DNA of 64,000 nucleotides from Bacteroidales bacterium (GTDB lineage: Bacteria > Bacteroidota > Bacteroidia > Bacteroidales > 4484-276). The notes below the pieces were generated by a model, which saw only the letters and a list, made by a program, of their open reading frames with translations, ran no database searches and was not told the DNA's origin. The DNA is taken from assembly GCA_014860585.1 (NCBI GenBank), contig JACZJL010000176.1:1-64000 (forward strand), read 5' to 3'. Below, piece after piece: positions 17,875-27,875 of this stretch. The position numbers were made by a program, and so were the translations under genes. Each line of letters begins with the position of its first letter. Position 1 is the first letter of the stretch.

Positions 17875-17929
17875 CTCTCCATAGGAGTCCTATGGACAAA
17901 TAAAACTCTCCACAGGAGTCCTTCAGACA
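17875..17929. repeat. Two short palindromic repeats
   Basis: CTCTCCATAGGAGTCCTATGGA at 17875-17896 and a similar CTCTCCACAGGAGTCC from 17906 form a tandem pair with about 31-base period. The core palindrome TCCATAGGAGTCCTATGGA resembles the CTCCGTAGGAG palindromes at 1646-1660. Confidence 0.5.
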
Positions 17930-18061
17930 ATGTTCAAAGGAAAAAATTCAAACAAAGAATGAAGCTAATGCTACGGAACAGTTTCGAATTTTATTTCCTT
18001 GAAATTCGTATTTATTTGTCTTTTGACATTTGTCATTTGGAATTTCTGCCCAAATAAGCTG

Positions 18062-21000
18062 CTAAAGCATCGCCTTTATTTCCGTTGTTTCGATAGGATA
18101 ATGGCCTTTGAAAATATTTCCATGATGGCCGTCGATGGCAATTTTATCGCCAGGTTTAAACAGATAGCTATTGATTTGACACTCTTTTAGGATATCGTTC
18201 ACAATCATGTCGGTGCAGTTGACAACGCAGGTTTTTCCAAGTCGCACAGCTGTCACGGCGGCATGTGAAGTGGCGCCCCCCTTTGCAGTGAGCAACCCGT
18301 CACATTCAAAAATCATCCCGATGTCGTCAGGTACAGTATCCGGCCTTACAAGGATGAGCCGTTCTCCCGGGAATTTCCTGGCCAGTGAGATCAGGTCATC
18401 TTTGTCAATGGCAACAATTCCGTTCATAGCACTGCCCCCAATACCGATACCACGCCCCACCAGTTTCATTTGCCCGGCTGTACTGCTAAAAACATTGATG
18501 CGCGTGGGTTGATGCAAGTCCTGGTCGCGGGTTTGCAGGATAAAAAGATCCTCGCTGTTTTCCGATTCAAAGGTAAATTCAATTTCCTGAGGGCTGAAGC
18601 CAAGGTCTTCAGTCATCTTAGTGGCTATTTTGTGAATTCGTCTATAGATTTCCGGCAGTTTGGTTTGAAGCGAATCTCCTTCCAATTCAAGGTACTTTCG
18701 CTGGGTTTCACCAACAGGAAGCGGCGTAACCAAACCTGCCACGATATCCTCGCCCTGGCTGCAGAGCGTGAAATCGCCGTAAAGATGCACCCCGGGGCGC
18801 TCACGGTGAGGATTTTGAGTAAAGACCACTCCTGTGCCGGAGATGTAATTCAGGTTGCCGAGAATCATTTTTTGCACGATTACCGCCGTTCCCCAGTCAT
18901 TTGCAATGTTCATGTGCTTGCGGTAAACCTTTGCACGGTCAGAGTCCCAGGAGTCAAAAACGCAATTGATGGTGTATTTCAACTGCCTGACCAAATCCTG
19001 TTCAAAATAGACCTGGTGTTCATCGAGTGCTTTGCGGTAGGACAGGGAGATCTCCTTCATTACTTCTGGTTTGAAATACATTTTCAGGTCAACGTTATGC
19101 CGTTTTTTATAATCACGCATGATGGTGTCGAACACATCGCGGTGGATGCCGTTGGCCATCCCCCAGCTTTGTAAAAGACGGCGGTAGCAATCCCATGAAG
19201 TCCATCCGAAATTGTGTTGTTTACTCAATCCATCTGTTAATTCATCATTCATGCCAACATTGAGAAAAGTATCCATCGCTCCGGGCATGGAAATGGCTGT
19301 GCCTGAACGTACTGATAACAGTAACGGGTTTTTCGGATTACCCAATTCTTTTCCTGTGATCCGCTCAAGCCTGTGAAGGTGCTGCATGATCAGTTCGTCC
19401 ATTTCCTTCCCTATTTCATAGTGATTGGAGATGGCATTGCGTCGGCGAAAAACCTCGGTAGTCAGAACAAATCCGGGTGGAACCGGGAAGCCGGCAAGGT
19501 AAAGTTTCTTAAGAAAAAAAGCTTTTGAACCTAAAAATATCTGGTTGTCAGTATTTTTTGTCTCCTGGTAAAGTGGACTAATGATCAGATCTGAATTGTA
19601 CGACATTACATCATTAATCAGTTCAGAAGGATATTTATCCACCATATTATGTAACGAATTGAGCACGCGAGAAATCATGTTATCCAGAGGCTGGACAAGA
19701 AAGGCCTGGCTGATGATGTCGCGGTAAAATTCCTCTGATTTCTGGCTGATGAGCTGAACTTTTTCTTTATCTGAATAATTATGATCAACGAAAAACATCT
19801 TTGGAATAATAATTTTCAGCGGATATTCGTAAGATCTCAGGAAATATTTGTCAATAGTAACTTTCACATTTTCGGCAATAAACTGGAAGATGTTGATGTA
19901 CTGCTGAAGTGAAAAACTGCGCGAAGTCAGCGAGTAGCGGAACATATCGAGGTTGGAGTTGAATCCCTGGTTGTAAATCCCGTCAAGTTCTAATCCATCC
20001 TTGAAAAACTCAAGAATCTGGAGCACGCGTTTAAGTGTTTTGGCCGAAACATAATCAAGGTTTATCCTGTCAACAATTTTTTCCATCAACCTGGTGGCGA
20101 TGTTTTCGAGCCGGAACGTAAGCCCAATGGCTTCAAATTTAGGCTCCCTGTATGTACCGTACATCGAAGGGATTCCAATGGCAATATGCCGCTTATGATA
20201 AATGTTTTCCCAGGCCTGGGTAGGCTCCGGGTTGAAAATGATCTTTTTGAGCTGCTCCATGAAATGGTAAATCAACAGAAGAGCAGTTTCAAAATCTTCT
20301 TCTTTCATTGCATTGTCAAACCGGCTGATTTCGCTTGGTTCGATAAAGGCGTAACGGCGCAGGATGGAGATAATATCAACGGTTTCGAAAGAGTATTTTT
20401 CTTTGAGCAGTGCATAAAGTGCATGGATGCAATCAAGCCGGTGAAGGTCTTTTTCGTGTTCCTGCGGTAGTTGCTCCATCCAAGCTTCGAAAACTTCATT
20501 TTTAAGCTCAAGCAGTTGCTCATAGGTCAATCCTGACATCTCACCCAATTGAGTTACCATGGTGTGAATGATGGTAAAGTACTCGCTTTCGAGGTCAATG
20601 GATTCGAACACATCAACCGGCAGAAAGGGCTGGAGGGAAGCTTTATTGCCATCCGACCAGAACTTGAAAATCCGTCGTGTAAGATCAATCAGTGTATTGT
20701 TGCTCTCGGTGTGCACCTGTTTACGGAGAAAATGTACCAGCCTGTCCTGGCGGTGATTCACTTCGTCCATGTTGGTGGTCACATTTCTGATCTCTCCCTC
20801 AGCGCCGATCTCGTGAAAATAGACGGGGAAGATGCGAGTAAGCTGCTTGACTTTTTTATAAAATGGAGCAATATTGGAGTTGAGTACTTTGGTGATTTCG
20901 CGCTGAAAAAGGTCAGTATCGCTGATAAAAATACCCCCCATTTTCAGGTTAACGATCAAAGCCGAAAGCAGTTTTTCCATCACCGTTTGCGGGTACTCGA

Positions 21001-22180
21001 TCAATTCGAGCCAAACCCTGATGTTTTTGATGTGGTTTTCGTTTACATTGATCTGCCAGTCCTTGTTCACGTAAACAATACCGGGAGTCTCAAACCCAAA
21101 GTCAATGAGTTTTTTCTCAAAATAATTGATGAAGTGTTTGTCTTCACTGCTATCACGGTCAACAATGCGTTTGCCAAGCGTAAGAATGCAATCGAGTACG
21201 GCAGATGTGTGTTCCTCCCGCAGTTCCTCGCAAAGTGAAAAAATCCTGTCGGTAAAACCGAAAAGGTCGTTTTCATCCACTTCGTCCACAGCACTGCGCA
21301 GCACCTTGTTGATGTTCCATATCAGCCTGTCTTTCTGGTTTTGCATTCCGGGCAGGTGCAAGAGGTAAAACGTGTAAAAGAATTTGTCAATGAAACTTTT
21401 AAGGTCGTTGGTGAGTGCGCCGAAATGATCGGCGATCTCATCAAAAACCGGCAGTCCGGTTTTAAGTTTTTCCCAGCTATCGGCAGTACTCAGGGTACTT
21501 CTCAGCTCATCAAACCAGGATTTGCCGGCCTTTGCCATGATGGTTTCAAAATGGTCAATCAGCAACTCTTTCTTTTCATCATACCATTGTTCTATCTGTG
21601 TACTTTCGTCCCAAAAGTCAATATTGTGTTGAAGGATATTCTTTACTAAAAGAACCGTTTCCTCAGTAAATTCCGGTGTTTTAACAATATCATCAAGGAA
21701 TTTGATAAAAAATCGTGAGCTGATGATATAGGCTTTTTCGTTGGCTTCGAGGTTGCGGCTGAGCACCTCCATGGTGAGGTGTATGGCAGGGAAGAGGGTT
21801 TCTTTATTCTCTTTGTTAAGCCGATCGGCGAATTCAAGTAAGGTTTTTACGATCAGTTTGCCCAGGTCTTCCCGGATGCAGGATTTGAGGAGGTCGTCAT
21901 AAAGCCCGACAGGCACAGCAAAAGCCTCCGCTCCATTGTCAAGGGTTGAGTAAAACCAGAAATCAGAAATCAGAATCTCGCGGAGTTGCTCAACCACAAA
22001 CAGCCGGTTGCTGAAGGGGTGGAGGTATTCGATAATGCACTCCAGAGCCCGTTTATGGATGCCGTAGTATTTTTCGGACAGTCCGATAAAATGCTGTAAA
22101 TTCTCAGGGATGACAATATCCTTGTACCTGGTTTCGGCAAGGTTGGCTTCAAGTGCTTTTGAATAAAATTTTTCGCTCAT
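18062..22180 (-). CDS. Giant pyruvate-phosphate-dikinase-like phosphotransferase
   Basis: The 1372-residue protein has an N-terminal, mostly helical region of about 880 residues with no family I recognise. A PPDK/PEP-synthase-type ATP-binding domain follows (IFLGSKAFFLKKLYLAGFPV, and LLLSVRSGTAISMPGAMDTF which matches the PPDK SVRSG signature). A swivelling phosphohistidine domain ends the protein, with the catalytic His at about residue 1306 in GGATSHAAV. The C-terminal PEP/pyruvate-binding barrel of true PPDK is missing. By analogy with rifampin phosphotransferase and glucan dikinases, it probably transfers a phosphate from ATP via His to an acceptor bound by the N-terminal region. The acceptor is unknown. 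No signal peptide; cytoplasmic. Confidence 0.85.
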   Translation of the reverse strand: MSEKFYSKALEANLAETRYKDIVIPENLQHFIGLSEKYYGIHKRALECIIEYLHPFSNRLFVVEQLREILISDFWFYSTLDNGAEAFAVPVGLYDDLLKSCIREDLGKLIVKTLLEFADRLNKENKETLFPAIHLTMEVLSRNLEANEKAYIISSRFFIKFLDDIVKTPEFTEETVLLVKNILQHNIDFWDESTQIEQWYDEKKELLIDHFETIMAKAGKSWFDELRSTLSTADSWEKLKTGLPVFDEIADHFGALTNDLKSFIDKFFYTFYLLHLPGMQNQKDRLIWNINKVLRSAVDEVDENDLFGFTDRIFSLCEELREEHTSAVLDCILTLGKRIVDRDSSEDKHFINYFEKKLIDFGFETPGIVYVNKDWQINVNENHIKNIRVWLELIEYPQTVMEKLLSALIVNLKMGGIFISDTDLFQREITKVLNSNIAPFYKKVKQLTRIFPVYFHEIGAEGEIRNVTTNMDEVNHRQDRLVHFLRKQVHTESNNTLIDLTRRIFKFWSDGNKASLQPFLPVDVFESIDLESEYFTIIHTMVTQLGEMSGLTYEQLLELKNEVFEAWMEQLPQEHEKDLHRLDCIHALYALLKEKYSFETVDIISILRRYAFIEPSEISRFDNAMKEEDFETALLLIYHFMEQLKKIIFNPEPTQAWENIYHKRHIAIGIPSMYGTYREPKFEAIGLTFRLENIATRLMEKIVDRINLDYVSAKTLKRVLQILEFFKDGLELDGIYNQGFNSNLDMFRYSLTSRSFSLQQYINIFQFIAENVKVTIDKYFLRSYEYPLKIIIPKMFFVDHNYSDKEKVQLISQKSEEFYRDIISQAFLVQPLDNMISRVLNSLHNMVDKYPSELINDVMSYNSDLIISPLYQETKNTDNQIFLGSKAFFLKKLYLAGFPVPPGFVLTTEVFRRRNAISNHYEIGKEMDELIMQHLHRLERITGKELGNPKNPLLLSVRSGTAISMPGAMDTFLNVGMNDELTDGLSKQHNFGWTSWDCYRRLLQSWGMANGIHRDVFDTIMRDYKKRHNVDLKMYFKPEVMKEISLSYRKALDEHQVYFEQDLVRQLKYTINCVFDSWDSDRAKVYRKHMNIANDWGTAVIVQKMILGNLNYISGTGVVFTQNPHRERPGVHLYGDFTLCSQGEDIVAGLVTPLPVGETQRKYLELEGDSLQTKLPEIYRRIHKIATKMTEDLGFSPQEIEFTFESENSEDLFILQTRDQDLHQPTRINVFSSTAGQMKLVGRGIGIGGSAMNGIVAIDKDDLISLARKFPGERLILVRPDTVPDDIGMIFECDGLLTAKGGATSHAAVTAVRLGKTCVVNCTDMIVNDILKECQINSYLFKPGDKIAIDGHHGNIFKGHYPIETTEIKAML

Positions 22181-22454
22181 AGCAAATCAAATCATGAATT
22201 TGGCTTCAAAGGTAATAGTTAAATACGATTGGTTGTCGCACCGGCAATGGGAAAAAGCAATTCGGGCAATTTCCTGTTTTTAAAAAGGATGCTTGGTCAT
22301 AGAAAATCTTTGCAGGAATGTTCTGCTCCTAAAAATCAGGCAAACTTTTTATCAGCAGCTTGATCGAGTCACTCCATGAGTCCTGTCCGGCCAATATTAA
22401 GCTTCCAAATTCGGTGGTCGTCAGTAAACCACTTACTGGATGATCCCTGTAAAT

Positions 22455-23147
22455 TTAAAGCGGCTCATACCTGAAGTACCTTACCTTAAAATCATCCTTC
22501 AGCGACCAGTTGGAGGCAGTTACTGCATTATTGATGATTACCCTCGAAGGCTGGCTGTTCATCTGCTCAAGCAGTGGTTTTTCACTAAACCTCCTGACTT
22601 CGTTATTGTTATAGTAAATAATGATCTTATCCGGGAACCAGGACATCCTGTACCTGATGTAATTTCTTGAAGGATTCCGAATGCCGAACCAGTGGGTTTT
22701 TGGGGAGGCGGAACCTTTTGTTCCCTTGTTTACATTGCCCCAATGTGCATTGGTTTGAACATTCCAGAGAGAAAGGGCGTCGAAGAAAGTGCCAAAATAA
22801 TTACCTCCGGCTTTCGTGTAGCCTTCGAAAATATCCACCTCAGGTGGCCATGTCTCCCTTCCATAAGACCAGAAGGCAGGCCACAGGTGTTTACCCGTTG
22901 GTAGCATGCATTCTATCTCAAAATGTCCAAACCGGAAATCGTCAACCGAGCTGATTAGCCCGACACCGGTTTCGATGAATGACCCATCAAACTGGCGGGG
23001 ATTTTTGTGAACCTTCAGTTTTAACAATCCACCACCATTCACTTCAACAGCGCTACGGTCATACCAGAAAAGTTTGTTGTTCGGGTGGTAAAGCCCCCAC
23101 GTTTCACGTGTTAGCCACTCTCTTCCAGACCATTTGATTGTTTCCAT
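22455..23147 (-). CDS. GH16-like glycoside hydrolase domain protein
   Basis: This 230-residue protein has the concanavalin-like fold signs of glycoside hydrolase family 16. The catalytic motif ExDxxE appears as PEVDIFE (Glu103, Asp105, Glu108), preceded by FGHFEIECMLPTGKHLWPAFW. Family members hydrolyse or transfer beta-glucans and galactans. Unusually for the family there is no signal peptide, so the site of action is unclear. It lies alone, not in a polysaccharide utilisation locus. Confidence 0.8.
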   Translation of the reverse strand: METIKWSGREWLTRETWGLYHPNNKLFWYDRSAVEVNGGGLLKLKVHKNPRQFDGSFIETGVGLISSVDDFRFGHFEIECMLPTGKHLWPAFWSYGRETWPPEVDIFEGYTKAGGNYFGTFFDALSLWNVQTNAHWGNVNKGTKGSASPKTHWFGIRNPSRNYIRYRMSWFPDKIIIYYNNNEVRRFSEKPLLEQMNSQPSRVIINNAVTASNWSLKDDFKVRYFRYEPL

Positions 23148-23356
23148 GTGTAAACGTTTTAACTGTTAAATATTCCCTTTTAGGGATTTGCTTTATTAGA
23201 CAAAGTGAACAATATTTCAATAAAAAGGTAGCCTTAAAAATTTTCTAATTGGATTTTCAACGGTTCGCTATTAATCCAGACTCCTGAGGCAGCCCCCAGT
23301 TTCCTGATCGATCTAAGGGTAAAAGGTTCTCAGGTCAGTTCGAACCTATTTAACTA

Positions 23357-24160
23357 TTATGTCACCTGATAAAGATGAACATCTGTCTGTGGAAAGGGGA
23401 TGGAAACGTTGTTTTTGTCAAAAGCTTTTTTCACATTTTCATTCATATCAAAAAATACTCCCCAAAAGTTTTCTGCATTAACCCACACCCTTACCGCAAA
23501 GTTAACAGCACTGGAGCCCAAACCGGAGATTGCAACAAAAGGCACGGGATCCTTTAATATCCGCTCGTCTGCAGTAATGAGGTCCATGATAATTTTACGT
23601 GCTTTGTCGATATCATCACCGTAACCAACTCCAAAAGTGAAATCCACCCTGCGTTGAGGCTCGGTTGAATAATTGGTCATTGGTCCGTTGGAGAGGCTTC
23701 CATTTGGGAGGATAATCGTCTTGTTATCAGGGGTTTTCAGAATAGTATTAAAGATGTGAATTTCACTGACTGTTCCAGAAAATCCCTGTGCTTCGATATA
23801 ATCACCAAGCTTAAAAGGTTTAAAAAGTACAATCATTACACCACCTGCGAAGTTTTGTAATGACCCCGAGAGTGCCATACCGATTGCAAAGCCTGTAGCT
23901 GCAAGAACTGCTACAAAGGAAGTCATGGCAATGCCCAACATCGAAATTACACTGATGACCAGCATAACCTTCAGTCCAATTTTTATTATCGCGAGGAGGA
24001 ACGACTTAAGGGTTTGGTCGAAATTGCTTTTTCTCATCGAACGCTCAGCCCATCGACTTAAAAATTTGATCACCCAGAGTCCGACAATTAGCGTTAGTAA
24101 TGCAAGCACTATTCTGATACCGTAGCTTACAGCAAGTTCATAGATTTTTTCAAGATCCAT
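23357..24160 (-). CDS. Small-conductance mechanosensitive channel (MscS family)
   Basis: The 267-residue length and features fit MscS: three membrane helices in residues 15-110, the pore-lining TM3 rich in Gly/Ala (AATGFAIGMALSGSLQNFAGG), then the beta domain (FKPFKLGDYIEAQGFSGTVSEI...NKTIILPNGSLSNGPMTNYS). It opens under membrane tension to release solutes on hypo-osmotic shock. It is followed upstream on the same strand by mscL, so two osmotic safety valves are clustered. Confidence 0.93.
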   Translation of the reverse strand: MDLEKIYELAVSYGIRIVLALLTLIVGLWVIKFLSRWAERSMRKSNFDQTLKSFLLAIIKIGLKVMLVISVISMLGIAMTSFVAVLAATGFAIGMALSGSLQNFAGGVMIVLFKPFKLGDYIEAQGFSGTVSEIHIFNTILKTPDNKTIILPNGSLSNGPMTNYSTEPQRRVDFTFGVGYGDDIDKARKIIMDLITADERILKDPVPFVAISGLGSSAVNFAVRVWVNAENFWGVFFDMNENVKKAFDKNNVSIPFPQTDVHLYQVT

Positions 24161-24239
24161 AATTTATTTGTTTTTGATGGATTATGATATAATGGCTGAT
24201 TTTCAGCATTGTTCAAAAATTTTGTCAAATGTTGCAAAG

Positions 24240-24272
24240 AAAAAGCCGGCCAATTAGTCGCGCCGGCTTTTT
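24240..24272 (-). terminator. Intrinsic terminator downstream of mscL
   Basis: AAAAAGCCGGC and GCCGGCTTTTT form a GC-rich stem with T-runs in both directions. It lies between the mscL stop and the MscS start and would separate their transcripts. Confidence 0.75.
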
Positions 24273-24313
24273 CAATGTCCCTAATTTTAGTCATTAATGA
24301 CTTTAATTCAGTT

Positions 24314-24715
24314 TTACTTTTTGAGTAAATCCCTGATTTCTGCCAGCAGTTCCTCTTCTTTGGTTGGTCCCGGAGGAGGAGGCGGTGGCGGTGGAACTTC
24401 TTTTTTCTTCGCAGCGTTCATCGCTTTGATTACCATAAAGATGGCAAAAGCGATGATGAGGAAGTCAATGACTGTCTGGATGAATGTACCATATCTCATT
24501 GTTACTGCAGCTACATCACCCTGTGCCTCTTTGAGGGTGATCACCAGGTCGGTAAAATCAACCCCGCCCAGGAGCATGCCAATCGGTGGCATTAAAACGT
24601 CAGCTACAAAAGAGCTGATAATTTTCCCGAATGCACCGCCGATCACCACAGCAACAGCCAGGTCGACCACGTTGCCGCGCATGGCGAAATCCTTGAATTC
24701 TTTAATTAAGCTCAT
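24314..24715 (-). CDS. mscL: Large-conductance mechanosensitive channel MscL
   Basis: The 133-residue protein matches MscL throughout: the amphipathic N-terminus [23 protein letters not shown]1 ([22 protein letters not shown]), a periplasmic loop, TM2, and the C-terminal helix ([16 protein letters not shown]). A run of eight prolines precedes that helix, a linker seen in other Bacteroidota MscL proteins. It forms a homopentameric pore that opens under extreme membrane tension. Confidence 0.97.
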   Translation of the reverse strand: MSLIKEFKDFAMRGNVVDLAVAVVIGGAFGKIISSFVADVLMPPIGMLLGGVDFTDLVITLKEAQGDVAAVTMRYGTFIQTVIDFLIIAFAIFMVIKAMNAAKKKEVPPPPPPPPGPTKEEELLAEIRDLLKK

Positions 24716-24747
24716 ATTTATTAAGTATTTAGTGAATAATATGTGAA

Positions 24748-25707
24748 CTAAAAATTATAGGCAAAACCAATCCCGAACGTTTCTTTCACCTGGAGTTTAT
24801 CGTTAGGGGTGACCTTGATGGTGTTATCACCAATTCCGGTAACAGGGGGAACAGTTTCAATCCGCACATCACTTGGCATGTAGGCTAAGTGTACAAATAA
24901 ATTGGCCGAAAACCATTCATTAAGTTTGTAATTGAAGAAGTTCTGCCAGTTTACATCCATAGGCATTTTACCGTCAGGAAGCACGTCATCCGGCAGGTAA
25001 TTGTAGAAAAAGTTAAGTTTTGATTCAAATGATAAATCAGTCTTAAGGTCTTTTTTAAAATAGAATTCTGCAAAAGCCCCAAGTTTGATTTTAGTGTTTT
25101 CACCATCCGCAGTTTTATTTCCCAATGCATCATATTCAGCAGGGTCCACGCCGTAGGCTCCAAGATCAGCCAAATCCTGATCCATCACCATAATGGCTTT
25201 GAAAGAGGCAGGGCTGAACAGGATAGAGAAGTAATCAACCGGTTTGTACAAAACACCAGGAGCAATCGTTAGATAGGCGGGTGACATGAACTTTGAAACT
25301 ACAGTCGAGTCGTCAGGATAATTGTATCCATCAGCAAACTGTGTGGTAAAATTGACCAAACCGCTCACACTCCAATGCTCTGAAAGTAAATGATTGAACT
25401 GGGAGTTCAACTCGATCAGGTCTTCACTTTTCCTCAACGGATCACTTTCATTTTTAACCATCCCGTACCTCAGATTCAAACTGTTATTCACTGAAAACTT
25501 ATCCTTGGTGTAATCAGCAAAGAACTTGAACAGGGCGGTCGTGGCAATCGAATTTTCACCTCCGGCTGACCAGTTTGAAAAACTTGCCTGATTAAGCGTC
25601 AGGCTTGTCAGTCCACTGGTTTTCCAGGGACTCACTGCTTGTGTTGTATCTTGTGCAAACGCCCCAATACCAGCCACTAAGGCAATCAGTAAAAAGAATT
25701 TTCTCAT
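24748..25707 (-). CDS. DUF3078 outer-membrane protein
   Basis: This 319-residue protein has a signal peptide ([19 protein letters not shown]) followed by the DUF3078 hallmark [20 protein letters not shown], and beta strands ending in FGIGFAYNF, typical of an outer-membrane barrel. DUF3078 proteins are specific to Bacteroidota and have no assigned function. It sits 32 bases upstream of mscL on the same strand and may share a transcript with it. Confidence 0.88.
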   Translation of the reverse strand: MRKFFLLIALVAGIGAFAQDTTQAVSPWKTSGLTSLTLNQASFSNWSAGGENSIATTALFKFFADYTKDKFSVNNSLNLRYGMVKNESDPLRKSEDLIELNSQFNHLLSEHWSVSGLVNFTTQFADGYNYPDDSTVVSKFMSPAYLTIAPGVLYKPVDYFSILFSPASFKAIMVMDQDLADLGAYGVDPAEYDALGNKTADGENTKIKLGAFAEFYFKKDLKTDLSFESKLNFFYNYLPDDVLPDGKMPMDVNWQNFFNYKLNEWFSANLFVHLAYMPSDVRIETVPPVTGIGDNTIKVTPNDKLQVKETFGIGFAYNF

Positions 25708-25981
25708 TTTAAATAATATTAAATGATTAAAGTAAAAATAATATTTAGTGATTAAGTTGCAAAAGTAACCTATCAGCTTGAAAAAGATGATTAAATCAGT
25801 ATTTATTTCAAAACTTTTAACAATTGGGAACCTGCTGAAAATGCTGTTGCTTTGAACTTATCAGGTTTGCTTAAGCAATCCCGTCATGGCATTTCAGTTG
25901 CATTGGCAACTATACTCTTGCTTTCGAAAACCAGTATATAGCGTGTTTCATGACAAGCACCATTCGTACTATTTTCACCGG

Positions 25982-27160
25982 TCAATAGTGGTTATTAATA
26001 GATCTAACCTCTTTTCCAAACCCATACTCATTGTTCATGATTTGATTAAAATATTCTTCGATTGTTTCAAGATGTTTGACATACAAAACAAGTCTTTCTA
26101 TTAGCATCGCTTTATCGGCTTGCGGGATGCTTTCGTCGAGGAAAAGCCTCAGATAAAACATTGACAGATAGGCATTGTGTTCAAACTGAGCTTCGGTTGG
26201 TGCATAAATTATATGTGGGGCATTAAGCTGTGTAAAAAAATCGAATGGCTTTTCTTGTCCTGTTGCCGCACAAAGTAAAACGGGGAAGGGATAGTATGCT
26301 TTTTGGTTGACAATTTTTTGATAAACTTCAGGCCACAAATCCTTTATTACCACGCTGTCATTTTTGAATTCAATGGTTGTTTCGAGCGAAACAAATCCTT
26401 TAATAGTGGTATCCTGGTCAAATGTCCTGAATCCCATCTGGGCGCCCCAACTATGACCAATAAAGAAAATGGAAGTGGAATGGCTTAGTGATCGCGCAAA
26501 ACTGACCATAGCTTTCAGACTTTCTTCCTCCTCACCTTTGATCAATTGATCAAAAGGTTTCAATCCGAAGATGGTATGCTCGTAAGGCAAATGAAAGTTT
26601 GCAGCAATAAAAATAAACCCCCTCGACGCGAAATACTCTGCCATAGCGAAGTTTTCAAAAGAATTGCTTTGTGAGCCATGATGATAAATGATAACCGGAA
26701 AATCTGAAGTGGCAGAAAATGGCTGTAAACTGCTTTTCGTTTTCATCTTCCCGATCAAGCCGAAAATATTTTCCCGGGAATAGTCCCCATAACTGCCTGG
26801 CTCTCCTGTTTCTAAATTTTCAGCAACAAAATCCCGGATAAAAATCTCCTGATTATTCTTTTCAAGTTGCTCCTTAATGGATTTTAGTTCTTCCGTTTTC
26901 TTTATGGTAAAAAAATCCTGAAACCGCATAAGATGTGCATCCTTTGGTTTTGCTGCCAAAGGATGCCAAATCTGCACAAAATACGGTTTCATGCCCTTGT
27001 AACCGTATGCTTCAAAGCGGTATGTTTTGTCAAATAGCGTTGTATCGGCAAAGCCTACGCAAAACTCACCGGGTTTGATATAGTCATACAAAGATTCCTG
27101 AGCCAGGACAGCAAAGTTTAGCATGAAAATCAGAAAGACTGCTGTCAACTTTTTACTCAT
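25982..27160 (-). CDS. Exported alpha/beta hydrolase
   Basis: I start at the ATG at 27160 (MSKKLTAVFLIFMLNFAVLAQ), which gives a clean signal peptide. The product has 392 residues. The nucleophile elbow GHSWG (FFIGHSWGAQMGF) and the oxyanion segment YHHGSQSN are those of the alpha/beta hydrolase fold, close in layout to platelet-activating-factor acetylhydrolase and dienelactone-hydrolase-type enzymes. An acid and a His (FEHNAYLS) follow. Probably a secreted or periplasmic esterase; the substrate is unknown. Confidence 0.8.
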   Translation of the reverse strand: MSKKLTAVFLIFMLNFAVLAQESLYDYIKPGEFCVGFADTTLFDKTYRFEAYGYKGMKPYFVQIWHPLAAKPKDAHLMRFQDFFTIKKTEELKSIKEQLEKNNQEIFIRDFVAENLETGEPGSYGDYSRENIFGLIGKMKTKSSLQPFSATSDFPVIIYHHGSQSNSFENFAMAEYFASRGFIFIAANFHLPYEHTIFGLKPFDQLIKGEEEESLKAMVSFARSLSHSTSIFFIGHSWGAQMGFRTFDQDTTIKGFVSLETTIEFKNDSVVIKDLWPEVYQKIVNQKAYYPFPVLLCAATGQEKPFDFFTQLNAPHIIYAPTEAQFEHNAYLSMFYLRLFLDESIPQADKAMLIERLVLYVKHLETIEEYFNQIMNNEYGFGKEVRSINNHY

Positions 27161-27188
27161 CATTGGAAGCACTCAAGATGTCAATGGA

Positions 27189-27875
27189 TCAATAAGGACC
27201 AATGACTTTTGTTACCAGATTGAATGTAAAACCGGAATTATTTATCCAGTCTTTGAACCCGATGTTTTCGAAGGTAAAACTAATGCTTTCATAAATTTCA
27301 CCCCCAACTCCCAAACTCTGCTGCACACTTGAGACCTTCCAATTGGTAAGTTTTACTGAGTAATATGGTGAAGTTTGCCCGGGTGCATACATTTTGAATT
27401 CAATTCCCCCATTCATCGAACCCGATATCATTTCCTTGAAAAAGTTAACAGAATTGATGTCCTGAAGCTTGGAAATGCTCACATCCTGAATATTGGCATT
27501 GTTTATATTGCCAAAGTTGGAGCCTCCGTAAGACATAGCGATTAGATCATATGTGCCTTGCCCAAAAGAATTTGGACCAAAAAAAGTATAAGTAATGGAT
27601 TCGGTAGTCGTACCTGACACAACACTTGAACCTGCCAAAGCATTCCAACTGGCGCCGTTATGAAAGGCAGGTGACTGGGCGTTGAGGTCATAAATCATTA
27701 ATCCGGCGGAGGGGTTGCTTACAGCGCTGGTATCGTTTACACGAGGCAGCATGAGCCCCTTGTCAGGACTGGTAAGGTCGAGCACCGAATTAGGGCTGGG
27801 ATTGGTGGTGCCAATGCCTACTTGTGCATAGGCTATATGGGCTGCAAAAAAAATAGTGAGTAAAATGATTCTCAT
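27189..27875 (-). CDS. Secreted protein with a C-terminal Hcp-like domain
   Basis: The start at ATG 27875 opens a signal peptide (MRIILLTIFFAAHIAYAQ); the longer frame to 27956 adds an unlikely basic leader. Residues 19-75 carry the repeat-like Bacteroidota segment VGIGTTNPSPNSVLDLTSPD...GLMLPRV seen at the start of many surface proteins. The C-terminal part (DVSISKLQDINSVNFFKEMI...YSVKLTNWKVSSVQQS...ESISFTFENIGF) resembles the Hcp tube fold of type VI secretion. No other secretion genes are near, and the signal peptide argues against a type VI role. The Hcp match is by eye. Confidence 0.6.
   Translation of the reverse strand: MRIILLTIFFAAHIAYAQVGIGTTNPSPNSVLDLTSPDKGLMLPRVNDTSAVSNPSAGLMIYDLNAQSPAFHNGASWNALAGSSVVSGTTTESITYTFFGPNSFGQGTYDLIAMSYGGSNFGNINNANIQDVSISKLQDINSVNFFKEMISGSMNGGIEFKMYAPGQTSPYYSVKLTNWKVSSVQQSLGVGGEIYESISFTFENIGFKDWINNSGFTFNLVTKVIGPY

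Noticed and set aside
18470-19174. 234-residue open frame on the plus strand opposite the PPDK-like gene, and another at 20549-21238
   Set aside because: Both lie wholly antisense to a well-supported gene and show no domain or plausible composition.
27189-27875. Type VI secretion tube gene
   Set aside because: No other type VI genes are present and the protein has a signal peptide, so only a domain likeness is claimed.
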